From the NCBI GenBank assembly GCA_016841725.1, contig JAENYP010000001.1:124001-188000 (forward strand): DNA of 64,000 bases, written 5' to 3'. Below, in pieces: positions 22,906 through 31,532 of the stretch (positions within the stretch are counted from its first letter, which is position 1; every line of letters starts with the position of its first letter). The DNA comes from Thermincola carboxydiphila (lineage in GTDB: Bacteria > Bacillota > Thermincolia > Thermincolales > UBA2595). Made by a program: the position numbers and the translations under genes. Under the pieces are notes generated by a model that saw nothing but the letters and a program-made list of their open reading frames with translations, was not told where the DNA came from and made no database searches.

Positions 22906-23092
22906 AATTGTCTGGTTCTGTATCTTTTTCTTTAATATTCCCTTTCAGTCTTCCAGCCTTTTTGGCTGATTCACGAAGCAGGAATTCAATATGGGCATTT
23001 ACGCTGCGCAGTTCATCAGCAGCCCAGTGTTCCAGCGTTTCATATAGCATGGGGTCGATTCTGAGCGGAAAGCTCTTTTTTTTACCGGCCAT
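22904..23092 (-). CDS. Arc/HicB-like ribbon-helix-helix protein (62 aa)
   Basis: Short DNA-binding protein: [20 protein letters not shown] then [20 protein letters not shown], the pattern of a beta strand followed by two helices in Arc-type repressors. The gene follows the SPFH gene by 12 bases with only a weak ribosome site, suggesting translational coupling. It may autoregulate the operon through the TGATAT repeats upstream of the SPFH gene. Confidence 0.8.
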   Translation of the reverse strand: MAGKKKSFPLRIDPMLYETLEHWAADELRSVNAHIEFLLRESAKKAGRLKGNIKEKDTEPDN

Positions 23093-23104
23093 ATTCGCTG
23101 CCTG

Positions 23105-23950
23105 TCAGTAGAGGCTTCCTGTGTTTATGACAGGCTGTGCTGCCCGTTCAGAAACAATGGCTACCAGCAGGTTATTTATCATAGCAACTTTCCGCTCTTC
23201 ATCCAGTTCCACGATATCATCCCTAAGCAGCTGTTCTATAGCCATCTGAGCCATACCAACAGCCCCTTCGACAATTTTTTTCCTTGCTGAAACAATCGCT
23301 GATGCCTGCTGCCTCTGGAGCATAGCATGAGCAATCTCAGTTGCATAAGCCAGGTGGGTCAGCCGGGCCTCAATCACCTCAACCCCGGCCACTGAGAGAC
23401 GTACCTGCAGTTCAGTTCCAAGTTCGGCAGCAACTTCTTCTGCATTTCCCCGCAGCGAATAACCTCCGTCATCTTCAAAGCTGTCATACGGATACCGTGT
23501 CGCTACATGGCGTAATGCCGTTTCACTCTGTATCTCCACAAATTCCTCATAATCATCAACATCAAACAGGGCTTTTGCTGAATCCACTACTTTAAAAACA
23601 ACAACAGCAGCAATTTCGACAGGATTGCCCTCAACATCATTCACCTTCAGTTTAGCGCTGTTGAAATTGCGCACCCGGAGGGAAACCTTTTTCCTGATAC
23701 AGAGCGGTACTGTGAGCCACATCCCGCTGTCTCTGACAGAACCAAGATACCTTCCAAAAAAGGTCAGAGCCAAAGCCTGGTTTGGCTGGACCACAATTAT
23801 TCCCGAAGCTAGAATGGAAGCAACTAGCACAAACAGAACACCCGTTACCGGCTTAAAGGCTATGAATGCTGCAACTGCTGCCGCCATCAATGCTATAAAT
23901 ATGAACACTGCCAAAAAACCGTTAATCCTCCACGCCCTAATCTCATTCAT
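23105..23950 (-). CDS. SPFH (band 7/stomatin-like) membrane protein
   Basis: Two N-terminal membrane segments (about 10-32 and 36-54) lead into an SPFH domain: IIVVQPNQALALTFFGRYLG, RDSGMWLTVPL, then the strand NDVEGNPVEIAAVVVFKVVD and the helical part AYATEIAHAMLQRQQASAIV. Such proteins form membrane scaffolds or cages. It is shorter than flotillins and lacks their long coiled coil. ATG at 23950 with GGGGGG upstream. The ribbon-helix-helix gene follows in the same operon, a conserved pairing in Firmicutes as far as I recall. Confidence 0.92.
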   Translation of the reverse strand: MNEIRAWRINGFLAVFIFIALMAAAVAAFIAFKPVTGVLFVLVASILASGIIVVQPNQALALTFFGRYLGSVRDSGMWLTVPLCIRKKVSLRVRNFNSAKLKVNDVEGNPVEIAAVVVFKVVDSAKALFDVDDYEEFVEIQSETALRHVATRYPYDSFEDDGGYSLRGNAEEVAAELGTELQVRLSVAGVEVIEARLTHLAYATEIAHAMLQRQQASAIVSARKKIVEGAVGMAQMAIEQLLRDDIVELDEERKVAMINNLLVAIVSERAAQPVINTGSLY

Positions 23951-23981
23951 AGAATCCGCCCCCTATTACTTTATATGTTTT

Positions 23982-24009
23982 TGATATGTTTATGATATCA
24001 CTTTGATAT
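23982..24009. promoter_or_regulatory. Three TGATAT repeats at 11-bp spacing
   Basis: TGATAT at 23982, 23993 and 24004, exactly one helical turn apart, 32 bases upstream of the SPFH start. Short, phased direct repeats are typical operators for ribbon-helix-helix repressors such as the one encoded at 22904. Confidence 0.55.
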
Positions 24010-24092
24010 ATTTATTGTCAATGGGCAGGATTAAAATACCAGTCTTAGTCCCAATTCTCTTGCATGATTCAATACCTTATTATACTCTTGAT

Positions 24093-24854
24093 TTATTTAA
24101 TTCCTATCAGGGCCCGCATATTCCCGCCCAGGATTTTTTCCAGGTCACTTTCAGGCAGTTTCAGGAGTAATATTTTCTCCAACTCGACTTTGGGATGGCT
24201 TAGCGGAAATTCGGAACCAAACACAATTTTCCCGGCCCCGGCCCGCTTTACAGATTCCTTTATATGCAGAAAACTGCCTGTCGAGGTTTCCAGGTAAAAG
24301 TTATCCAGGGCTGCCGCCGCCTCAAGGCCTTCCGTATCAGCCGGCCCAAAGCCCATATGCCCGAGGATAAAGTTGGTTTTTGGAAACTGTCTGGCCAGGG
24401 TGACAAACCTAGCTGTTGAGGCGCCGGGACTATATACCACATGAGTATATACCGGGAAGCCATATTCCCCGCAGCAGGCTGACAGGTTAGCTGCGGTCCT
24501 GCCGGCAAAGGAAAACTGGTGACTCATGGGTGAGAGCTTAAGGCCCCGGTATCCTGATTTGAGGCCATTCTCCAGATCTGTCACGGCATCGTCATCATGC
24601 GGGTCAACACACATCAGGCCCAAAAGCGTCTCCTGATGAGCCTTACAGGATTGCTGCACATAGAAATTGTCCGGAACCGTATTTTCGGGTTGGGCACGAC
24701 CGGTAATATAATCGGTCATTTTCCTCACATCAAGCATTCCTCCGGGAACAACGACACCTTCCGCAATCCCGGCTTCTTTCAGCTGCTCAAAGTAAAGCTC
24801 CACATTCCCGTATGTAGTGTTAGAAATATGGGCATGGGCATCAGTAATTTTCAT
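24093..24854 (-). CDS. Amidohydrolase-superfamily protein (TIM barrel)
   Basis: Metal-dependent hydrolase or cyclase. Motifs in order: DAHAHIS at residue 5 (HxH), GLKLSPMSHQF near 105, VYTHVVYSP near 137, ILGHMGFG near 164, and VFGSEFPLSHP near 212. In most relatives the last motif has Asp (GSDYP); here it is Glu. The length of 253 residues fits the amidohydrolase_2 group. ATG at 24854 has GGGGG 9 bases upstream. It is third in an operon with two TPR genes, facing the 3-amino-4-hydroxybenzoate-type genes. NatAM-like amidohydrolases close benzoxazole rings in related pathways, so a cyclase role is possible; ordinary hydrolysis is the alternative. Confidence 0.85.
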   Translation of the reverse strand: MKITDAHAHISNTTYGNVELYFEQLKEAGIAEGVVVPGGMLDVRKMTDYITGRAQPENTVPDNFYVQQSCKAHQETLLGLMCVDPHDDDAVTDLENGLKSGYRGLKLSPMSHQFSFAGRTAANLSACCGEYGFPVYTHVVYSPGASTARFVTLARQFPKTNFILGHMGFGPADTEGLEAAAALDNFYLETSTGSFLHIKESVKRAGAGKIVFGSEFPLSHPKVELEKILLLKLPESDLEKILGGNMRALIGIK

Positions 24855-24882
24855 TTTAATCATCCCCCCAGACCTTTCCGCA

Positions 24883-26613
24883 TTATTTCTTGATCAAACC
24901 CCATACTTTCCGGGCCCGCCCGGTCTCACCAATCCTCTGATAGGCCGCTCCCAGGTCATAAAGGACCTGCCGGTAGAATTCTTTGGAAAAAATACTCTTA
25001 TCCTCTTTATAAGCCTGTATTAAAAACCTGAAGTCCTTGATAGCCACTCCGGTCATGTGAAAAAAGTTTTCCGGCAGGTGGTAAGCCAGGTAGCCGCGCA
25101 GAATTCGCAGCTGAGGGTTGTTGGGATCACGTTCGGCTGCCTCTTTGACAAGTTTGAAACCTTTAATGCCATTTCCGAACATATCTCCGGGATTTGAGGA
25201 ATACCATCCCGTTAAAGCCAGGCTGCTGCCATAATAAGCCTTGGCCAAAAGATTGCCGGGTTTGGCTTTATATACCCCTTCCAGTAAGGCTTTGGCTATT
25301 CCGGCAGCTTTTTTATTGCCTGCCGCCCCAAGGTTGTGAAGCCTGATTCCTTCCTGCAGCACCTGTTTCCAGTTCATGCCCTTGACTTTTTCCGCATTAA
25401 AATCAGTTTTCTCAGGACGCTGTTTGTGCAGGTATTTCTCCTCACCTGTCAGCTCATAGAGTTTCCCCCAGACCAATTTGGCTTCTTCCTTCATTTCCAG
25501 CCGTTCATAGACTTGGCCCAGATCTTCCTGAATCCTGAGCCAGGTTTTTTGGTCAAAGACGGTATTATCCTCCTGGTAACGCTGCAGCAAATACTCAAGA
25601 TCCCCCATAGCTGTAGCCGACCGCCGGAAGAACTGTTCCGGGAGCCTGCAGCTGTGGTTGGCTCGCAGCAGCCTGATTTCAATATTTTCCGGATTCGCGT
25701 TAACGGCTTTATCAAGATCAATCAGGGCTTTAATGGCATTCCCAAATAACAGGGCATGGTCACCGGATTCACGTCCCATCATTGACAAGCAATCAGCATG
25801 GTAAGCCATGAAAAGGTGGTTGCCGGGGTCTTCCCTGAGGGCTTTTTCAAAATAGGCAAAAACCGCAGCCACTTCCTCTTTACCCCCGGTCACTGCTTGA
25901 TGGTGCATTTCCCGGGCTTCTTCCAGCAGTTTTGAACCTTCAGGTGACACCAAATTGCCCGGCCTTTGTCCCGCTCTCTGTCCCGGTCTCTGTCCCATCC
26001 TGAGCCCCGGTCCCTGTGCCAGTCTTTGGCTGAAACCGGTCATCCATTGGGGAATATGGACCCCTTCCTGTCTGAGCCGGTTTAGATATTTGGGGTCCCT
26101 GGTCCGGAAGAGGAGTTTTTTCCATACTGCTTCAGCCTCCTCACTGCATCCCAGCTGCTTATATGCCGAACCCAAATTAAACATGGTTTCGAGATAAAAT
26201 TCCTTTGAAAAAACCCTCTTATTGTGCCGGTAACCGGAAATCAAAAACTCGAAGTCTTCAACTGCAGTGGCAAGCCGGTGAAAATACATCTCGGGGAGGT
26301 TGAAGCATACATGCCCCCGCAAGATACGAATCTCAACATTATTTTCATCCTTGGACACTGCGGAATCCAACAACTTTAGCCCTTCAACAGCCAGCCGGAA
26401 CTTTTCGTCAAGATTCGGGTGGTCTCTGCCCAGCAAAGCCGTGGCGCTCCCCAAATATGCCTCAGCCAGATGATGGTCCGGATTTTCCGACCATATTTCT
26501 TCAAACATCCGGCGAGCCTTTTGCACTGCTTCCTGATCCCCTTTAACCCCAAGGTCATGAAGGTTTACGGCTGCAGCAAAAAACTCACCCGGAGCTGTAC
26601 CTGTGTAGGTCAT
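24883..26613 (-). CDS. Large TPR-type protein with three homologous modules
   Basis: About 576 residues built from three copies of a 160-180-residue helical module; each has a LHDLG/LHNLG-type start, AKAYYGSSLALTG-like helices, IRILRG plus LPE(M/N)(Y/F)FH, and an AYKQLG...VWKKL end. Copies lie near residues 5-190, 225-400 and 415-576; a Gly/Gln/Arg linker (GLRMGQRPGQRAGQRPGN) separates the first two. No signal peptide. The ATG at 26613 follows AAGGGAGG by about 9 bases. It is probably a scaffold or protein-interaction factor. It lies between a one-module paralogue and the amidohydrolase. Confidence 0.8.
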   Translation of the reverse strand: MTYTGTAPGEFFAAAVNLHDLGVKGDQEAVQKARRMFEEIWSENPDHHLAEAYLGSATALLGRDHPNLDEKFRLAVEGLKLLDSAVSKDENNVEIRILRGHVCFNLPEMYFHRLATAVEDFEFLISGYRHNKRVFSKEFYLETMFNLGSAYKQLGCSEEAEAVWKKLLFRTRDPKYLNRLRQEGVHIPQWMTGFSQRLAQGPGLRMGQRPGQRAGQRPGNLVSPEGSKLLEEAREMHHQAVTGGKEEVAAVFAYFEKALREDPGNHLFMAYHADCLSMMGRESGDHALLFGNAIKALIDLDKAVNANPENIEIRLLRANHSCRLPEQFFRRSATAMGDLEYLLQRYQEDNTVFDQKTWLRIQEDLGQVYERLEMKEEAKLVWGKLYELTGEEKYLHKQRPEKTDFNAEKVKGMNWKQVLQEGIRLHNLGAAGNKKAAGIAKALLEGVYKAKPGNLLAKAYYGSSLALTGWYSSNPGDMFGNGIKGFKLVKEAAERDPNNPQLRILRGYLAYHLPENFFHMTGVAIKDFRFLIQAYKEDKSIFSKEFYRQVLYDLGAAYQRIGETGRARKVWGLIKK

Positions 26614-26651
26614 AATATCTGCCTCCCTTAGAATAGTAGTTACTCTGCCGG

Positions 26652-27269
26652 CTATCTCCATCTGAAGCCCCTGAACCTGGGTCTGCTCCCGGTCTCACGG
26701 CTGATCTCAAAACCTTCCTGTTTAAGCAGTTCCGCATACCTGGAGTCCCGGGTAACAGATAAGAGTTTTTGCCAGGTTAAATGTGCTTCCTCAAGGCGGT
26801 CCAGCTGCTTATAATCAAGACCCAGTTCAAAAAGAAGCTTCCAGTAAAAATCACGGCTCAATATATTTTTGTTTCTTGCATATCTGGAGATGACATATTC
26901 GAAGTCTTCTATGGCAGTCGCCAAACGGTGGAAATACATTTCCGGCAGCCTGTGGCAGACAAACCCCCGCAGGATGCGTATTTCGATGTTATCCGGCTCT
27001 TTGGAAACAGCGCGGTCCAATATCTTCAGGCCGTCCAGGGCCAATTTAAACCTTTTGTTAGGCTCTATTTCATCCCGTCCCAGCAAAGCCGTAGCGCTTC
27101 CCAGGTATGCTTCGGCCAAATTGTCCCCAGGGTTATCGGCACATATTTTCTTAAACATTTTGTGGGCTTTTTTTACTGCGTCCTTATCACCGTCAACACC
27201 GGCATTATGCAGATTTACCGCTGCGGCAAAAATTTCCGCCTCAGGTCGTTCATCATGTTTATCAGCCAC
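26652..27269 (-). CDS. Single-module TPR-type paralogue
   Basis: About 205 residues with one copy of the module repeated in the next gene: IFAAAVNLHNAGVDGDKDAV, AEAYLGSATALLGRDE, IEIRILRGFVCHRLPEMYFH and LGLDYKQLDRLEEAHLTWQK. GTG at 27269 has GGAGGAGG 7 bases upstream; longer readings have no ribosome site. First gene of the leftward operon, 182 bases from the divergent DHQ-synthase-II-like gene, suggesting shared control. Confidence 0.8.
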   Translation of the reverse strand: MADKHDERPEAEIFAAAVNLHNAGVDGDKDAVKKAHKMFKKICADNPGDNLAEAYLGSATALLGRDEIEPNKRFKLALDGLKILDRAVSKEPDNIEIRILRGFVCHRLPEMYFHRLATAIEDFEYVISRYARNKNILSRDFYWKLLFELGLDYKQLDRLEEAHLTWQKLLSVTRDSRYAELLKQEGFEISRETGSRPRFRGFRWR

Positions 27270-27371
27270 TGTTCTGCCTCCTCCATGAGAATTTAACAAT
27301 TTCGTTCTAATATAATATTTATTCGTTAACATAAGAAATGGTGAACGTCTGCGGCTGCTGTGAATAAAATA

Positions 27372-27390
27372 TTATGGAAAGTTACCATAA
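27372..27390. promoter_or_regulatory. Inverted repeat in the divergent promoter region
   Basis: TTATGG-N7-CCATAA lies between the two divergent operons and is the only clear dyad there. It may bind a regulator of both. Confidence 0.4.
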
Positions 27391-27451
27391 ATAATTTTTG
27401 AACTAATTTTTGGCAGGCTTTCCCTAACAACATTTTATGGAGTTGATACCA

Positions 27452-28561
27452 TTGGCTGATAAAAACAATCGTCAAATATGGTTTGATGGCCGCAAAGTTC
27501 CCCCGGAACGCCAGGACATTTGGAGCCTGATTAATAACTCCCCCATCCAAAAAATAGTTGTCCACAGCGAACAGCGCCGTTCCGAAAAATATCCTCTGAA
27601 AACAGAACTGATTATTGAGATTAAAACTGAGGAAGATTTGGATGTGGTCAAGAGCGGGGAAACAGCGCTCTCAACCGATCAGGGTCTGCTGGACCTGGCA
27701 AAAAAGCGGGGCTGCCAAACCTGTATTTGCATCTCTGTTTCAGGAAAGGAGGCCCTGGAACAGTCCTGGCAGGATGCCCTGAAATATGACTACCTCATTG
27801 TGGACTTTGACCTGCCCACCAATATTCCCCTGGAATTGATTATTGCCCGGCTGCAGGACAGCAGCACTGTTCTCCTGAAACAGGTAACCACCTTTACAGA
27901 AACTGAAGTGGTTTTCGGTGTTCTGGAAAAAGGCAGTGATGGCGTCCTGTTTGCCAATACCGACATTGACGAGATTATGAAGGTCAGTGCTTACCTGGCC
28001 GGTCAGGATGTGGGAAATATTGACCTCCACCCGCTGACTGTCATGGAAATCCGCAATATCGGCATGGGCTTAAGAGCCTGTATTGACACTACGGCAATGA
28101 TGGCACAAAACGAGGGGATGCTGGTAGGCTCAACTTCCCAGGGGGGAATATTTGTCTGTTCCGAAACCCATTACCTGCCATATATGAACCTGCGCCCTTT
28201 TAGGGTAAATGCCGGAGCCATCCACTCCTATATCTGGATGCCCGGTAATGCCGCAGAATACCTCAGTGACCTGGCCGCCGGAAGCAAAGTGCTGTGTGTG
28301 AACACAGAAGGGAAATCCCGTACCCTGACTGTGGGCCGGGTGAAAATGGAAGTCAGGCCCCTGCTGTTAATTAAGGGTGAAGCTGCCGGCAAAGAAATTA
28401 ATGTTATCGTTCAGGATGATTGGCATATCCGGGTCATGGGAGCTGACGGCAGCCCGAAGAATGCCAGCCTTATCCGGCCGGGGGATCAGCTTCTGGCCTA
28501 TGTCTGTGAACCGGGGCGTCATGTAGGTATCAAGGTTAATGAGACCATTATAGAAAAATAA
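27452..28561 (+). CDS. 3-dehydroquinate synthase II-like enzyme (GriH/AHBA-cyclase type)
   Basis: Family of archaeal DHQ synthase II (MJ1249) and of GriH, which cyclises the aldolase product to 3-amino-4-hydroxybenzoate. Diagnostic motifs: GMLVGSTSQGGIFVCSET near residue 225, YMNLRPFRVNAGAIHSYIW near 245, and VGRVKMEVRPLLLIKGEA near 300. TTG at 27452 is chosen because GGAG lies 9 bases before it; the ATG at 27437 has no site. It is followed after 28 bases by its expected partner, the MJ0400/GriI-type aldolase. Bacteria of this type normally use classical AroB/AroF, so the pair suggests a secondary pathway. A true alternative shikimate route remains possible. Confidence 0.92.
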   Translation: MADKNNRQIWFDGRKVPPERQDIWSLINNSPIQKIVVHSEQRRSEKYPLKTELIIEIKTEEDLDVVKSGETALSTDQGLLDLAKKRGCQTCICISVSGKEALEQSWQDALKYDYLIVDFDLPTNIPLELIIARLQDSSTVLLKQVTTFTETEVVFGVLEKGSDGVLFANTDIDEIMKVSAYLAGQDVGNIDLHPLTVMEIRNIGMGLRACIDTTAMMAQNEGMLVGSTSQGGIFVCSETHYLPYMNLRPFRVNAGAIHSYIWMPGNAAEYLSDLAAGSKVLCVNTEGKSRTLTVGRVKMEVRPLLLIKGEAAGKEINVIVQDDWHIRVMGADGSPKNASLIRPGDQLLAYVCEPGRHVGIKVNETIIEK

Positions 28562-28589
28562 TACCTTTTCCAAGGAGGCTGCTTTAAAG

Positions 28590-29390
28590 ATGACAGGAAA
28601 ACAAATCCGTATAAAACGTTTGTTCAAGCATTCGGACCGGCTTTTTATCGCACCAATGGACCACGGGGTTACGGTCGGCCCGGTACAAGGGCTAACTGAT
28701 ATGCCTTTAATGACAGGACTTATCCGGGCGGGAAGAGCCGATGCCGTTGTGGTCCACAAGGGGCTGGTGAACCAAATAACAGACAGCCTGGGAGCAGATG
28801 GCTGTGAATTGATTGTACACCTCTCAGCCTCAACATCCCTGGCCCCGGACCCCAACCGCAAAGAATTGGTATCCTCGGTTGAGCATGCCATCCGCCTGGG
28901 GGCCACAGCAGTATCAGTCCATGTCAACCTGGGTAGCGCCGGGGAACCGGCAATGCTGAAAGACCTGGGGATGATAGCAGACAGCTGTACCTCATGGGGT
29001 ATGCCGCTGCTGGCCATGATGTATGTGCGGGACGGCACTAAGGAAAGCGAATTCGATCCTGCCAAAATCAAGCATGCAGCCCGGTTGGCCGAAGAGGTCG
29101 GGGCTGATATTGTGAAGGTTAATTATACCGGTTCAGTAGATACTTTTGCCGAGGTTACCGGTGCGGTAAAAATTCCGGTGGTAGTCGCCGGAGGACCCAA
29201 AATGTCGTCAGTTAATGAACTCCTGGATATGATTGAAGAATCAGTTGCCGCCGGTGCCAGGGGTGTGGCCATCGGCCGAAACCTGTTTCAACATCCCGAC
29301 CCGGCCCGTTTAGCCCGGATAATCCGGCAAATTCTGGATCAAAGGCCCCTGAGACAGGGCAATGGGAAGATCAAGATTATTAACTTCTGA
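28590..29390 (+). CDS. MJ0400/GriI-type class I aldolase (ADH synthase-like)
   Basis: DeoC/LacD-fold aldolase that condenses aspartate semialdehyde with a C3 or C6 sugar phosphate to the precursor used by DHQ synthase II-like enzymes. Key residues are visible: Asp24 in APMDHGVTVGP, Tyr145 in MMYVRDG, and the Schiff-base Lys176 in GADIVKVNYTGS, then VVVAGGPKM and ARGVAIGRNLFQ phosphate-binding motifs. Length of 266 matches the family. AAGGAGG lies upstream of the ATG. Directly behind the cyclase gene and followed after 28 bases by a transporter operon. Confidence 0.93.
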   Translation: MTGKQIRIKRLFKHSDRLFIAPMDHGVTVGPVQGLTDMPLMTGLIRAGRADAVVVHKGLVNQITDSLGADGCELIVHLSASTSLAPDPNRKELVSSVEHAIRLGATAVSVHVNLGSAGEPAMLKDLGMIADSCTSWGMPLLAMMYVRDGTKESEFDPAKIKHAARLAEEVGADIVKVNYTGSVDTFAEVTGAVKIPVVVAGGPKMSSVNELLDMIEESVAAGARGVAIGRNLFQHPDPARLARIIRQILDQRPLRQGNGKIKIINF

Positions 29391-29418
29391 TTTACAGTGA
29401 AAGGAGTGTGTTGGGCAA

Positions 29419-30636
29419 ATGTTACGCTGCTTTCAGAGAGGCTGGTTATTTAAGCTTAGCGCATTGGCTGCTGCTGTGCTCCTGTCAGTTACAATCTTTG
29501 CCGGCTGTGGCCGCAATCAGTCAGACAACGACACTGCAGAACCGGTGAAAGTCGGTCTGCTTGTTCCTTACACCGGAGTATTCGCCAGCTGTGGCGAAAA
29601 CATCACCCGCGGGGCGGAACTGTATCTGGATCAAATCGGGTGGCATGCAGGCGGCCGGGACATAAAACTCATTAAGGAAGATACTGAAATGAACGGCCAG
29701 GTAGGGCTGCAAAAAGCCCGCAGGCTCGTAGAAAGTGATCAGGCCGACATCCTGACAGGAATTGTCAGCAGCACTGTAGCCTACGCCCTCAGGGATTATG
29801 TGGTCAGTAATGAAATCCCCCTGATAATTGCAAATGCGGGAGCTGCAGATTTGACCCGTGAGAAAGGGAGCCCCTATATCTTCAGGATTTCCTTTGCCAA
29901 TGGCCAGTATGAATACCCGGAAGGAATATATGCTTATGATAAGCTGAACTTTAGAAAGATTGTAGCATTGGCACCTGATTATGCCGCAGGGCATGAAAAA
30001 GCAGATGGGTTCATGGCCGGTTTTGAGGCTGCCGGCGGGGAAATTGTTCAGGAAATCTACCCCCAGCTGGGAACTTCTGATTATGGTCCATTTCTTACTC
30101 AGATTAAAGATGCCGATGCTGTCTGGGTACACTTTTCCGGAAATGATTCTATAGCATTCATCAAGCAATATGATGAGTATGGCCTGAAAGAAAAAATCCC
30201 CCTGCTCACTTCAGGGGACTGTGTTGATGAATCATCACTCCCGGCACAGGGAGATGCCGCGTTAGGTATCATCTCTGCACTACACTACAGCGCAGCATTG
30301 GACACTGCCGAAAACAAAGAATTTGTCAGTGCTTACATTGACGAGTACGGTGAAGAGCCCAATATGTTTGCGGAACAGGGCTATGTTGCCGCAAGAGTTA
30401 TTGCTGCCGGTCTGGAGGCTGTCAGGGGAGATTTAACAGACACAGACAGACTGCTGTCAGAAATAAGGAAAGTTGAATTTGCTGCCCCCCGGGGACCTTT
30501 TGAATTTGATCCTCAGACACAGAATGTAATCTTTAATACCTATATTCGCCGGGTGGAAAAAAAGGATGCTAAAATAGTCAACTCAGTTATTGAAACAATA
30601 CCTGATATAAAGGATCAGTGGACCCCGGCCAGGTAG
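29419..30636 (+). CDS. Branched-chain-type ABC transporter solute-binding lipoprotein (LivK-like)
   Basis: Type I periplasmic-binding fold of the Periplasmic_binding_6 / LivK group. A signal peptide with lipobox (VTIFAGC, Cys at about 30) anchors it outside the membrane. Core motifs: KVGLLVPYTGVFASCGENIT, GAELYLDQIGW, LVESDQADILTGIVSSTVAY and LAPDYAAGHEKADGFMAGFE. AAAGGAG upstream of the ATG. Members of this group also bind aromatic acids such as benzoates, which would fit the surrounding genes. First of a complete liv-type set (K-H-M-G-F). Confidence 0.92.
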   Translation: MLRCFQRGWLFKLSALAAAVLLSVTIFAGCGRNQSDNDTAEPVKVGLLVPYTGVFASCGENITRGAELYLDQIGWHAGGRDIKLIKEDTEMNGQVGLQKARRLVESDQADILTGIVSSTVAYALRDYVVSNEIPLIIANAGAADLTREKGSPYIFRISFANGQYEYPEGIYAYDKLNFRKIVALAPDYAAGHEKADGFMAGFEAAGGEIVQEIYPQLGTSDYGPFLTQIKDADAVWVHFSGNDSIAFIKQYDEYGLKEKIPLLTSGDCVDESSLPAQGDAALGIISALHYSAALDTAENKEFVSAYIDEYGEEPNMFAEQGYVAARVIAAGLEAVRGDLTDTDRLLSEIRKVEFAAPRGPFEFDPQTQNVIFNTYIRRVEKKDAKIVNSVIETIPDIKDQWTPAR

Positions 30637-30662
30637 TTTAATTAAATGGGGAGGTTAAGGGA

Positions 30663-31532
30663 ATGGAAGGATCGCAATTATTCAATCTCGCCTTAAATGG
30701 GTTATCATACGGGCTCTTACTGTTCCTGTCAGCCGCCGGCCTCTCCCTGATCTTTGGTTTAATGGGTGTTGTCAACATGGCCCATGGCTCTTACTACATG
30801 CTGGGGGCCTATATCGGCATAACCATATTCCGGTTAACAGGGAACTTTTGCCTCAGTGTGCTGGGCGCCTCTTTAACCGTTGCCTTGATAGGTGTGTTTA
30901 TGGAACACGTTTTTTTCCGGAAATTTTATCAGCAGGAGTTGGAACAGGTCCTCCTGAGTTTCGGGTTTGCCTAAATTTTCATGGACCTGTCCAAATGGCT
31001 CTGGGGAGGCTTCCCTCTTTCCCTCCCCAAGCCCGCCCTATTCCAGGATTCGATAAATATTCTGGGCCAGGCTTTTCCCTCCTACCGTATTCTGGTAATC
31101 CTGATTGGGCTGGTCACAGCTCTGGCCCTTTGGCTTTTCCTGGAACGAACCCGGACCGGAACCATCATCAGAGCAGGAGTAGATGACAAGGAAATGGTTA
31201 CCGGCATGGGAATAAATATCAAGCTGTATTTCACCCTGATATTTGCCTTTGGAGCTTTCCTGGCTGCTTTTGGGGGTGTTATCGGCGGGCCCATAATCGG
31301 CGCCTATCCGGGCCTGGACTTTGATATTCTGGCATTAGCCCTGGCAGTGGTTGTCGTGGGCGGTCTGGGAACTCTCAGGGGGGCATTCTGGGGCAGCATC
31401 CTGATTGGCTTTATGGAGACCTTCGGCAAGGCATTATGCCCCAATTATGCCGTCTTTGTGATCTATGTTGTCATGGTCCTGGTATTGATTTTTAAACCGG
31501 CCGGATTGATGGGAAGGGGGAAACCATCATGA
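30663..31532 (+). pseudogene. livH: livH-type permease interrupted by an in-frame TAA
   Basis: The reading frame gives a full LivH-like permease but is broken by TAA at 30972-30974 after EQVLLSFGFA; the same frame resumes as IFMDLSKWLWGG and runs to 31532 with the family motifs LFLERTRTGTIIRAG and VVVVGGLGTLRGAFWGS. No frameshift is needed: one base change (for example TAT or TAC to TAA) explains it. The first part encodes 103 residues with the start ATG after GGGGAGG, the second 183. Either this is a real nonsense mutation that disables the importer, a sequencing error, or readthrough. Downstream genes overlap normally. Confidence 0.85.

Noticed and set aside
27326-27565. 79-residue minus-strand frame across the divergent promoter
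   Set aside because: It overlaps the start of the cyclase gene and has no ribosome site.
30972-30974. Selenocysteine or pyrrolysine recoding in livH
   Set aside because: The codon is TAA, while these residues use TGA and TAG; the family has no such residue here.
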